From positions 1 to 33,975 of IMG/VR virus record IMGVR_UViG_3300025101_000012: DNA of 33,975 nucleotides; one strand, given 5' to 3'. Position 1 is the stretch's first letter, and every line of letters begins with the position of its first letter. This DNA comes from a virus. Positions 12,031-17,944 of the stretch are shown one piece after another. The position numbers were made by a program, and so were the translations under genes. Under the pieces are notes generated by a model. It was not told the DNA's origin and did not search any database. It was given only the letters and a program-made list of their open reading frames with translations.

Positions 12031-12423
12031 GTGGTCGCAAAGCCAATGCAGAAAATTCTGTGCCAAGGAAAGTCTAGGCAGACAGGTAAACCTTGTGGGT
12101 GTAAAGGGTATAGAACAGCGACAGGATTATATCTTTGTAAGTATCATGGTGGACAAAACAGATTTGCATTTAACAAACATAACTATTCTGATATAGCACG
12201 TATACGAAAATTAAAGGGACTTAAACAATTTCAAAAGTTTACTGATGATGAACTCGAAAAATATTACAAAGAAAAAGTCAAACCAAGAATTGATAACAAT
12301 CAACCAAGCCGATACTATTTGCGAGAGACTAACAGACGGACTGACTTTAGTAGAGATTTTAGAGGACAAGCAGTATCCGTTCAGCTTGATGAAGTTTTAC
12401 GCATACTTAAAAAAAAATCCTGA
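12031..12423 (+). CDS. Small conserved protein with CxC...CKYHGG metal-binding motif
   Basis: 130 residues from GTG 12031 (ATG at 12046 is an alternative). The N-terminus has CQGKSRQTGKPCGCKGYRTA, then TGLYLCKYHGG. Spaced Cys and His suggest a zinc site of the HGG-type small protein often found upstream of terminases. The rest is helical and charged. Its last 179 bases overlap the small terminase gene in another frame, which is long for this genome. Function unknown; the position links it to DNA packaging. Confidence 0.65.
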   Translation: MVAKPMQKILCQGKSRQTGKPCGCKGYRTATGLYLCKYHGGQNRFAFNKHNYSDIARIRKLKGLKQFQKFTDDELEKYYKEKVKPRIDNNQPSRYYLRETNRRTDFSRDFRGQAVSVQLDEVLRILKKKS

Positions 12424-12715
12424 ACTTGAAGAGAGAATAACTGAAGCTAGAAAACATGGTATTCAAACTTTAGTTGATAAGATGCTCCGAATATATGATA
12501 GTGATAAAGTACCAGATCAATCACTCATTTTATTTTTAAGGGACAAGCAATCATTCCTGAAGTGGATTGCTGGTAAGGTTACAGATATTTATTCAGATAA
12601 TAAAGTCCAGAATATTAAGCAAGATACATCACTCAATATTTCTTGGTCGGATGGTAGTCAGATTAAGGAGATTGAGGGGATTGTTGACGAGATAGAACAA
12701 CCCCCTAAAAATTAA
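12245..12715 (+). CDS. Terminase small subunit (TerS)
   Basis: Up to 156 residues; the true start is uncertain (ATG at 12245 or 12248, neither with a clear ribosome site). The core, ADTICERLTDGLTLVEILED followed by FSLMKFYAYLKKNPELEERI and TEARKHGIQTLVDKMLRIYD, is the Sf6-type terminase small subunit pattern: an HTH that reads packaging DNA followed by an oligomerisation helix. SFLKWIAGKVTDIYSDNKVQ matches the conserved WLA.K..P..YGDK region. It should bind the packaging site and guide TerL, encoded 3.5 kb away past an inserted minus-strand block. It ends one base before the stop codon of a convergent gene. Confidence 0.75.
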   Translation: MMNSKNITKKKSNQELITINQADTICERLTDGLTLVEILEDKQYPFSLMKFYAYLKKNPELEERITEARKHGIQTLVDKMLRIYDSDKVPDQSLILFLRDKQSFLKWIAGKVTDIYSDNKVQNIKQDTSLNISWSDGSQIKEIEGIVDEIEQPPKN

Positions 12716-12716
12716 T

Positions 12717-12887
12717 TTATTTTAAAATTCCCTTTCTTTCTTCTACATATATTTTTATTTCATCAAATAAAGCATTCAAACAAAAGTCTCCTATGTTCAA
12801 ACTATTTAAAATGTGAATTTTCCCTTGTGGGTCTTTGATATTAATTTTAAGACTTTCCCACTCCCATTCATTTTTTTTATCTTCCAT
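12717..12887 (-). CDS. Small hypothetical protein at the end of the accessory operon
   Basis: 56 residues, MEDKKNEWEWESLKINIKDP then QGKIHILNSLNIGDFCLNAL, ending near the TerS stop. An AGAGG site lies 7 nt before the ATG. Start and previous stop share one base. It looks like a small beta-plus-helix protein, with no family recognised. Confidence 0.6.
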   Translation of the reverse strand: MEDKKNEWEWESLKINIKDPQGKIHILNSLNIGDFCLNALFDEIKIYVEERKGILK

Positions 12888-13114
12888 TACGCTACCTCTT
12901 TCTCTTTTATTTTCTCACAAAATTTAATTAACTTCTGAAAAAATATAATAGATTTTAATTCAAATGCGTATTGTTTAGCGTCACGTCTTAACATTTTGAA
13001 AGCATTATCAATAAAACCATTTAACATTTTTATTCTTTCATTATGGTTTAAACTAGCGAGATCTTTGTAAATTGCTCCGTCTCGTTTTTTATAATGTGAT
13101 AAAAATATATTCAT
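12887..13114 (-). CDS. Small helical basic protein
   Basis: 75 residues: MNIFLSHYKKRDGAIYKDLA, then NERIKMLNGFIDNAFKMLRR and FFQKLIKFCEKIKEKEVA. All-helical with basic faces. It is preceded by one of the repeated AAACAACAGAAAGGAAAG leaders (13136-13119). No homology recalled. The shared leader argues for a real, co-regulated gene. Confidence 0.65.
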   Translation of the reverse strand: MNIFLSHYKKRDGAIYKDLASLNHNERIKMLNGFIDNAFKMLRRDAKQYAFELKSIIFFQKLIKFCEKIKEKEVA

Positions 13115-13133
13115 TTACTTTCCTTTCTGTTGT

Positions 13134-13217
13134 TTACCTATTTGCTAACCATAGACCCATTAAAATAATGCAACCTATGAAAAAAAATATTACACCTAAT
13201 ACAAATGCTACTGTCAT
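13134..13217 (-). CDS. Tiny one-helix membrane protein
   Basis: 27 residues, MTVAFVLGVIFFFIGCIILM then GLWLANR: almost the whole chain is a membrane helix. AGGAG lies 5 nt before the ATG and the start overlaps the upstream stop (ATGA). Membrane microproteins of this size in early regions often affect host envelope or secretion enzymes. Unknown. Confidence 0.6.
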   Translation of the reverse strand: MTVAFVLGVIFFFIGCIILMGLWLANR

Positions 13218-13393
13218 ATATTCTCCTCATCATCCTCATCATCCTCATCATCTTTAAGAAACATATAAGATGCTCCTTCATAATACGATTTATCTGCATT
13301 ATAATGTTTTCCATTTTGTATTCTAAACCATTGTACAGGACATTGGTCTAACCATTCATGGAATTCTTCATTCATTACACTTACATCATTCAT
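13214..13393 (-). CDS. Small acidic protein with F-x-EWL-x-x-CPV motif
   Basis: 59 residues. The N-terminus has EEFHEWLDQCPVQWFRIQNG; the C-terminus is an acidic repeat (DDEDDEDDEENI) encoded by a 9-nt repeat. The FxEWLxxCPV motif is shared with the 103-residue protein at 13840-14151, so the two look like diverged paralogues. The acidic tail could mimic DNA. It couples to the next tiny membrane-protein gene by ATGA. It has no ribosome site of the repeated leader type but directly abuts the upstream stop. Confidence 0.6.
   Translation of the reverse strand: MNDVSVMNEEFHEWLDQCPVQWFRIQNGKHYNADKSYYEGASYMFLKDDEDDEDDEENI
13224..13253. repeat. 9-bp tandem repeat (three copies) coding an acidic tail
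   Basis: The unit TCATCATCC, read on the plus strand, is repeated about three times. It encodes the Asp/Asp/Glu tail of the gene at 13214-13393. Such a tract can change length by slippage without a frame change. Confidence 0.7.
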
Positions 13394-13549
13394 TTACGCC
13401 ACCTCTTGATCTAGTTTTTTTTCATAAAAATAAACTTTAGCAACAATACCTTTTGTTGCACAATGCGTTATCTCAAAATCTAAATCATAAAACTCGTTAT
13501 CAAGTCTTTTGATTAATTCATGCTCTGTTAATTTATTTTCCTTATTCAT
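13394..13549 (-). CDS. Small hypothetical protein
   Basis: 51 residues: MNKENKLTEHELIKRLDNEF, then YDLDFEITHCATKGIVAKVY and FYEKKLDQEVA. It starts at a TAATG overlap with the upstream stop and ends directly against the next ATG. A small alpha/beta chain with no recognised family. It belongs to the tightly coupled accessory run. Confidence 0.6.
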   Translation of the reverse strand: MNKENKLTEHELIKRLDNEFYDLDFEITHCATKGIVAKVYFYEKKLDQEVA

Positions 13550-13821
13550 TATCGTTCCTTTCTGTTGTTTGCTTTTTGTTTAAGTAAATTTCTTTCAACA
13601 GGAATAGTTGCAAGTCCATCTATGTTGGTGAAAATTGCTCCTGCATTATTACCCTCATCATCACAACTTGGAGTCAATATTACTCCATTACTTAAATGAA
13701 TTTCGCAAGGTTGATAATTCCAACCATAGAATTTTTTAGAATCCTTTGGACTCAAATATTCAATTTTAACAATAGTTTGTCCAACTAAACCTTTTAGTTT
13801 ATTCATAAATTGTTTATCCAT
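13549..13821 (-). CDS. Conserved small phage protein (DDEGNxxGA motif)
   Basis: 90 residues with LKGLVGQTIVKIEYLSPKDS, then CEIHLSNGVILTPSCDDEGN and NAGAIFTNIDGLATIPVERN. The pattern L.G..I..V.YLS...., a strand, a S.DDEGND.GA...T turn and IPV is a small beta protein seen in many phages; its function is unknown. A repeated leader with AAAGGA precedes it. It overlaps the next gene by TAATG. Confidence 0.7.
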   Translation of the reverse strand: MDKQFMNKLKGLVGQTIVKIEYLSPKDSKKFYGWNYQPCEIHLSNGVILTPSCDDEGNNAGAIFTNIDGLATIPVERNLLKQKANNRKER

Positions 13822-13839
13822 TGTTTTCCTTTCTGTTGT

Positions 13840-14151
13840 TTATCTGTTAATCTCATCAAATAATGATTCACCATCCATACCCTCGTAAAGGTAATGAGCA
13901 TGATCTTCACAGAATTTATATAATTTTTCATCATCCCAATTTTCATAATCTTCTGGAAGATACTCGGTAAGATAATGACCAGACGCTTCTATTGTATTAT
14001 ATTTACTTACGTCTCTATATTTATCCATATCAAAGTTAAAAGAAACTAATCCCTCACTAGGATGTTTTGTTTCTTTATATTCAACTGGACATTTTTTTAA
14101 CCACTCATTAAATCTATTATTGAGTGCTTTTGTTTTTAGTTCTTGGCTCAT
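13840..14151 (-). CDS. Hypothetical protein with F-x-EWL-x-x-CPV motif
   Basis: 103 residues. RFNEWLKKCPVEYKE near the N-terminus matches the shorter protein at 13214-13393. The middle has EGLVSFNFDMDKYRD and HYLTEYLPEDYENWDDEK, and the end is acidic (HYLYEGMDGESLFDEI). The net charge is negative, so DNA mimicry is possible. It is preceded by a copy of the repeated leader and by an extended -10 promoter at 14182-14210. Confidence 0.65.
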   Translation of the reverse strand: MSQELKTKALNNRFNEWLKKCPVEYKETKHPSEGLVSFNFDMDKYRDVSKYNTIEASGHYLTEYLPEDYENWDDEKLYKFCEDHAHYLYEGMDGESLFDEINR

Positions 14152-14155
14152 TGTT

Positions 14156-14311
14156 TTACTTTCCTTTCTGTTGTTTATTAAAGCATATCAAATTAATATA
14201 TTGATGTAAAGATATATTATTTTTTTTCAAATACCTTTCTAATCGTATTCGCATAATACCTTCAGAGTTCCACCAATTAAGAATTGTTTTAGCTTTTAAT
14301 TGTTGTGTCAT
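14156..14311 (-). CDS. Possible small basic protein overlapping the next leader
   Basis: 51 residues, MTQQLKAKTILNWWNSEGIM then RIRLERYLKKNNISLHQYIN, ending with residues coded by the repeated leader of the following gene. It begins 3 nt after the previous stop. The overlap with a promoter and a conserved leader means the 3' end may simply be open by chance. Function unknown. Confidence 0.45.
   Translation of the reverse strand: MTQQLKAKTILNWWNSEGIMRIRLERYLKKNNISLHQYINLICFNKQQKGK
14182..14210 (-). promoter_or_regulatory. Extended -10 sigma70-like promoter (accessory operon)
   Basis: On the minus strand, TTTACA (14210-14205) is 17 bp from TATGCT (14187-14182), with TGA just before the -10 (TGATATGCT). 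It drives the 13840-14151 gene through a repeated AAACAACAGAAAGGAAAG leader. Confidence 0.65.
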
Positions 14312-14314
14312 TAA

Positions 14315-14506
14315 TTAGTTTTTTATTTTATTTTTTAATATATTGATTACTTCTTTTTTAGAATAATCCATAAATTTTTCTGTAAAATTACTTCCATTGT
14401 CGTGTAAACAAGTAGCAATCATCATATTATTTATTTTCAATTCTAAAAATATATCATAACCCTTATATCTTACTGGCTTGTATTCTTTTACTGTTTCGTA
14501 AAACAT
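14315..14506 (-). CDS. Small hypothetical protein
   Basis: 63 residues: MFYETVKEYKPVRYKGYDIF, then LELKINNMMIATCLHDNGSN and the helical end KEVINILKNKIKN. The leader AAACAAAGAAAGGTAAATTA is a variant of the repeated one. It resembles a small alpha/beta single-domain protein (Y.GYDI...K.N..IA) without known family. Confidence 0.6.
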   Translation of the reverse strand: MFYETVKEYKPVRYKGYDIFLELKINNMMIATCLHDNGSNFTEKFMDYSKKEVINILKNKIKN

Positions 14507-14508
14507 AA

Positions 14509-14643
14509 TTAATTTACCTTTCTTTGTTTTATTAACTCTATTATCTGTTTAATTGTCGTCTTTTTGCTGACAATTATCCCATGCTGTAAACCTAAATATC
14601 TAATGATATTAAAGTCTTTGTTTTTACCTTGATATAGTTTCAT
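14509..14643 (-). CDS. Tiny basic protein
   Basis: 44 residues, MKLYQGKNKDFNIIRYLGLQ then HGIIVSKKTTIKQIIELIKQ. The ATG abuts the preceding stop. Small and basic, possibly DNA-binding, with no motif. Its 3' end lies within the leader of the next gene. Confidence 0.5.
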   Translation of the reverse strand: MKLYQGKNKDFNIIRYLGLQHGIIVSKKTTIKQIIELIKQRKVN

Positions 14644-15204
14644 TTATGCCACTTCATCTTCTTTATAAATTTCGTCATCCCAGTTATAAAAACTATCTAC
14701 ATCTACTTTGAAAAATTTGTAGTCAGTCATTCCACCTCTAGCATCACATCCATTATGAATACAAAGAGCGATTATATTATTTTCATATAAATCACCACTT
14801 GAAATGTATTGAATATCTTGAGATAAACAGTTTTCAAAATTATATGTATATGTGCATTGACTTTCTGTTTCTGGATATATGTAGGTATCCATAAAATTTT
14901 GCACATCATTTATAATATGACATCTACCATCTGGATTTTTTACCCAGTCATATTTGTCAGCTTTTATCCAAGCATTAAACATGTTTGTCTCACTTGGTAG
15001 ATATTCCAAACTTTCATTTAAATGATGGAATAATGACTTAGTAATAAAGCCATCATCATTTGAGGTATATGACTCATTCCTGAAATCTTTGATAGATTTT
15101 TTTTGATTTCTTTGCCAGTGTCTATCATTATCTCCACCGCTATCACACAAGTGAACGCCAGTGTTTTCTGTTAACATTTTGTATATTATAGTTTCTGTTT
15201 TCAT
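14644..15204 (-). CDS. Conserved phage protein (LTENTG...DSGG..RHWQRN)
   Basis: 186 residues from the ATG at 15204, chosen for its AAAGGA ribosome site and because the conserved block begins soon after. The block MLTENTGVHLCDSGG...DRHWQRNQ is a signature I recognise in many unrelated phages and integrated elements. The C-terminal half has YNFENCLSQD, LCIHNGCDARGGMTDYKFFK, with conserved Cys/His/Asp. The function is not known; the invariant D, G, R, W and H look catalytic or ligand-binding. It is the largest accessory protein and has its own promoter after a terminator, so it leads an operon. Confidence 0.75.
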   Translation of the reverse strand: MKTETIIYKMLTENTGVHLCDSGGDNDRHWQRNQKKSIKDFRNESYTSNDDGFITKSLFHHLNESLEYLPSETNMFNAWIKADKYDWVKNPDGRCHIINDVQNFMDTYIYPETESQCTYTYNFENCLSQDIQYISSGDLYENNIIALCIHNGCDARGGMTDYKFFKVDVDSFYNWDDEIYKEDEVA

Positions 15205-15226
15205 TTTATTTTCCTTTTGTTGTTTA

Positions 15227-15261
15227 AACATATCAATACAATATATAATATGATTTGTCAA
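15227..15261 (-). promoter_or_regulatory. Promoter ahead of the 14644-15204 gene
   Basis: On the minus strand a perfect TTGACA (15261-15256) is followed by TATTGA (15238-15233) at 17 bp, and by an extended -10 TGATATGTT (15235-15227) further on. Either could serve. The terminator just upstream isolates this promoter. Confidence 0.5.
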
Positions 15262-15264
15262 CCC

Positions 15265-15301
15265 ATAAAAAAACCCCTGACAAAATTAATTATCAGGGGT
15301 T
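15265..15301 (-). terminator. Intrinsic terminator on the minus strand
   Basis: AACCCCTGA (15272-15280) pairs perfectly with TCAGGGGTT (15293-15301) over a 12-nt loop. Read on the minus strand the stem is followed by a run of seven T. It ends the 15312-15645 transcript and insulates the following promoter. Confidence 0.9.
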
Positions 15302-15311
15302 AAAAGGATAT

Positions 15312-15503
15312 TTATTTAAATTTTAATTCTTTTAAACAGGCTTCTGTAAATTTTTCTCTATCAAAATTTTTATTAAGTTCTAAAAATAAATTTGAAAGTT
15401 TATCTACTAAATCTATTTTTTGACTTAATGGATTACTGAAATTAGAGCTTCTATTATTTCCAATTATCTCAGCAATTTTTTTAAAATGTTTTTTTGTTAG
15501 CAT
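15312..15503 (-). CDS. Small helical protein
   Basis: 63 residues from the ATG at 15503, picked for the GAAGGGAG ribosome site; the frame extends to 15557 without one. MLTKKHFKKIAEIIGNNRSS opens it and REKFTEACLKELKFK closes it. The pattern 'FKKIAEII' with a basic helix resembles other very small phage early proteins. No family. It ends just before the terminator. Confidence 0.65.
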   Translation of the reverse strand: MLTKKHFKKIAEIIGNNRSSNFSNPLSQKIDLVDKLSNLFLELNKNFDREKFTEACLKELKFK

Positions 15504-15645
15504 TTGTTTTCTCCCTTCTTTGTTGTTTATATAAATCATTCCTATAATCGCACTCATCTATTGAAGCAATAGCGAGAACTACACCCATACAGACAATAGA
15601 CAAACCCATTGAAAGTAAAATAATTAATACAGATATTTCAGACAT
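15481..15645 (-). CDS. Tiny membrane protein, first gene of the accessory block
   Basis: 54 residues with an AAAGGA ribosome site. Residues about 4-28 (ISVLIILLSMGLSIVCMGVV) form one membrane helix, followed by a charged tail (DECDYRNDLYKQQRREKTN). It overlaps the next gene by 23 nt, and the ribosome site of that gene is within it. Role unknown; it parallels the 27-residue membrane protein at 13134-13217. Confidence 0.6.
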   Translation of the reverse strand: MSEISVLIILLSMGLSIVCMGVVLAIASIDECDYRNDLYKQQRREKTNANKKTF

Positions 15646-15675
15646 TTTATTTCCTTTTGTTAGTTGTTTAATGTA

Positions 15676-15703
15676 GTTATATCATTATTGAGACAATAGT
15701 CAA
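15676..15703 (-). promoter_or_regulatory. Leftward promoter at the head of the accessory block
   Basis: On the minus strand, TTGACT (15703-15698) is 16 bp from TATAAC (15681-15676), with TGA before the -10 (TGATATAAC). It points into the tiny membrane-protein gene at 15481-15645. Confidence 0.65.
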
Positions 15704-16045
15704 TACATAGAATTAAAAAAGTTTATTGGTGTAATAAAGTTGTAATTTTTTTATTCAGCGAGCCACCGCCAACTCTCACAACAAGAGCAACGGCAACCAA
15801 TATAAAAGAATAAATTAATATATTTTCCTATAACTTTCTATTATCACGTCTATATATAATATATGACAGCTACATTTTTGCAAAACTAACATAGGGTATA
15901 CACCAAAAAGTCATCGCACTTTATTATATATATATTCATGGGACTGTAGGACACCTTTAGCCAGACACACTTACCCCACCCCGCTAAAACAACCCACACC
16001 TTTTCCTCTTTGCCAAGCCTACCTAAATACTATATCTGGTATAGG
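15704..16045. other. Long non-coding region before the terminase block
   Basis: About 340 bases without a convincing gene, the longest gap in the genome. It contains a GC-richer island around 15764-15808 within very AT-rich DNA, alternating AT runs (15860-15870 and 15922-15935) and a G-poor, C-rich plus strand around 15965-16005 (ACCCCACCCC and ACCCACACC). I find no clear promoter for the late block here, though one must lie nearby. A packaging signal or late promoter is possible. Confidence 0.5.
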
Positions 16046-16234
16046 ATGAGTGAGTTTGATACTAAAGATGTTAAATCAATTGTTTATGTAGACCCTAAAA
16101 CAAACAATGTGGTGATAAAGATTACTGGTCTACCTAATAGATTTGCGTCTATGCTTTACATGGATTGGATTATGGCAAGTCTAGAATTTGAATATAACCC
16201 AGATCAAGAACCTATATCAAGCACGATGCACTAA
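16046..16234 (+). CDS. Small protein before the large terminase
   Basis: 62 residues from the ATG at 16046. The upstream frame has no ATG and lacks a ribosome site. The sequence has VKSIVYVDPKTNNVVIKITG, then RFASMLYMDWIMASLEFEYN. A short beta hairpin and one helix give a DUF-like small protein I associate with terminase-adjacent genes in marine podoviruses. It overlaps the TerL ATG by one base. Function unknown. Confidence 0.65.
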   Translation: MSEFDTKDVKSIVYVDPKTNNVVIKITGLPNRFASMLYMDWIMASLEFEYNPDQEPISSTMH

Positions 16235-17505
16235 TGCAGATTAAAATAGAATACACCCCCAGAAAACACCAGAAGTATATTCATCATAAGATAGATCAAT
16301 ATAGATGGTCAGTGCTTGTTTGTCATAGAAGATTTGGCAAAACAGTCTGTATGATTAATCATCTCATTAGATCCGCCATGACCTCTAAAGAGAAGAACCC
16401 AAGGTTTGCTTATATTGCTCCAACCTTTAAACAAGCAAAATCTATTGCATGGGATTACATGAAACAGTTTTGTGAAAAGATTGTAGGTACAAAGTTTAAC
16501 GAAACAGAGCTACGTGCAGATTTACCTAATGGTTCAAGGATTACATTACTAGGATCAGAAAACTGTGATGGGTTGAGAGGAATCTATCTTGATGGTTGTG
16601 TGATTGATGAATATGCTAATGTTAATGAACGATTGTTTCCAGAGATTATAAGACCCGCACTATCCGACAGAAAAGGTTACTGTGTGTTTATTGGTACACC
16701 CCAAGGAATGAATAATAACTTCTATGAGCTTTATCTTCACGCACAAAGTGCAGAGGATTGGTTTCAGTATAAAGCAAAAGCATCAGATACAAATATCGTA
16801 GACCCAGATGAATTAGATAAGGCTAAACAAGTGATGGGAGATAACAAGTTCAAGCAAGAGTTTGAGTGTGATTGGATTGCAAACATTGAGGGTGCGATCT
16901 ACGGAACACAAATCGCAGAGATGGAAAACAAACGCCAGATTGCTCGTGTACCTTACGATCCTTCCTTGCCAGTACACACCAGTATGGATCTAGGAGTTTC
17001 AGATCATACTGCAATTATATTTTATCAGCAGTTAGGTAGATCAATAAACATCATAGATTACTATGAGGAACGTGGTCAGGGTTTACCTCATTACATTCAG
17101 TATATGAAAGAAAAGGATTATGTATACGAAAATCATTATGCTCCGCATGATATAGAAGTTACTGATTTTGGTAATGGTAAAACTCGTAGAGAGGTCGCCT
17201 ATCAATTAGGAATACGATTTAAAGTCGTTCCAAAAATTCCACTAGAAGATGGGATACACGCAACCAGTATGTTGTTGCCTAGATGCTGGATAGATGTAGA
17301 TCATTGCAAAAAACTCATAGATGCGTTAAGACATTATCACAGGAAGTATATTGATAAAAACAGAATGTTTAGATCAAAGCCTGTACACGATTGGAGTAGT
17401 CATGCGTGTGATGCTATGAGGTATCTTGCTGTAGGACTACAAGAACTTAACACTAGACAAGTTGCACCTCAAAGTGTAGCAGATAATAGTTACAATATAT
17501 TATAA
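16234..17505 (+). CDS. Terminase large subunit (TerL)
   Basis: 423 residues. The ATPase has an adenine/Walker A motif CHRRFGKT (30-37) and Walker B CVIDEY (Asp125, Glu126), followed by the coupling motif FIGTPQG. The nuclease domain has MDLGVSDH (Asp252), a middle acid near APHD (Asp306) and DWSSHACDAMRYLA (Asp393). It cuts concatemers and drives DNA into the prohead through the portal encoded just downstream. It is somewhat shorter than many TerL proteins, but all key motifs are present. TerS is separated from it by an inverted accessory block. Confidence 0.95.
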   Translation: MQIKIEYTPRKHQKYIHHKIDQYRWSVLVCHRRFGKTVCMINHLIRSAMTSKEKNPRFAYIAPTFKQAKSIAWDYMKQFCEKIVGTKFNETELRADLPNGSRITLLGSENCDGLRGIYLDGCVIDEYANVNERLFPEIIRPALSDRKGYCVFIGTPQGMNNNFYELYLHAQSAEDWFQYKAKASDTNIVDPDELDKAKQVMGDNKFKQEFECDWIANIEGAIYGTQIAEMENKRQIARVPYDPSLPVHTSMDLGVSDHTAIIFYQQLGRSINIIDYYEERGQGLPHYIQYMKEKDYVYENHYAPHDIEVTDFGNGKTRREVAYQLGIRFKVVPKIPLEDGIHATSMLLPRCWIDVDHCKKLIDALRHYHRKYIDKNRMFRSKPVHDWSSHACDAMRYLAVGLQELNTRQVAPQSVADNSYNIL

Positions 17506-17508
17506 ATT

Positions 17509-17730
17509 ATGGGATCATTATTTTCACCTAAAATGCCACCGCTACCTCCAGTGCAACCCGCACCAGAGCCACCATCAGCAGAACTTTCCGCTGAAGAAAA
17601 AGAAAGAATTGCATCTGAACAAGCAGGAGTAGAACGAAGAAGAAAAGGAAGAAAATCAACAATATTAACTGGACCACTTGGAGTTGAGGAAGAAGCAGAA
17701 GTGGGAAGAAAAACTTTATTAGGAGAATAG
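17509..17730 (+). CDS. Small Pro-rich protein with KGRKSTILTG end (paralogue 1)
   Basis: 73 residues. An N-terminal Pro-rich stretch (FSPKMPPLPPVQPAPEPPSA) leads to a basic RRRKGRKSTILTG followed by VGRKTLLGE. The KGR.STILTG....K.LLG end is a familiar phage motif in small proteins before the portal gene; the function is unknown. It is a tandem paralogue of the next gene. A role in portal assembly or prohead attachment is inferred from position. Confidence 0.8.
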   Translation: MGSLFSPKMPPLPPVQPAPEPPSAELSAEEKERIASEQAGVERRRKGRKSTILTGPLGVEEEAEVGRKTLLGE

Positions 17731-17731
17731 T

Positions 17732-17944
17732 ATGGGAGGCGTATTTAAATCACCACCACCACCTGCACCACCAACTCCTGCACCAACTCAAGCAGAGGTT
17801 TCACAAGCAACTGCAATGGATCAATCGGGATATGGTACAGATATAAAAACAAAACGAAAAGGAAGATCAGCTACAATTTTAACTTCATCTACTGGTGTTC
17901 AAGGAGAACCAACTTTAGGTAAACAAAGTTTATTAGGATCATAA
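17732..17944 (+). CDS. Small Pro-rich protein with KGRSATILT end (paralogue 2)
   Basis: 70 residues, the same layout as the preceding gene: FKSPPPPAPPTPAPTQAEVS, then KRKGRSATILTSSTGVQGEP and LGKQSLLGS. It begins one base after its paralogue stops and overlaps the portal ATG by one base. The two copies have diverged in their middle parts, consistent with an old tandem duplication with separate partners. Confidence 0.8.
   Translation: MGGVFKSPPPPAPPTPAPTQAEVSQATAMDQSGYGTDIKTKRKGRSATILTSSTGVQGEPTLGKQSLLGS

Noticed and set aside
12014-12196. 60-codon plus-strand open frame in the winged-helix/zinc-motif junction
   Set aside because: It is out of frame with the conserved Cys/His motif protein, which covers the same bases and has recognisable residues.
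13224-13253. CRISPR-like short repeats
   Set aside because: Units are 9 bp, contiguous and inside a coding frame with no spacers.
13072-13257. 61-codon plus-strand open frame ending in His/Pro repeats
   Set aside because: It reads through the minus-strand 9-bp repeat and a tiny membrane-protein gene with a good ribosome site; no ribosome site of its own.
15965-16005. G-quadruplex on the minus strand
   Set aside because: Only three G-runs of three or more are close together, and one loop is about ten bases; a stable four-run structure is not supported.
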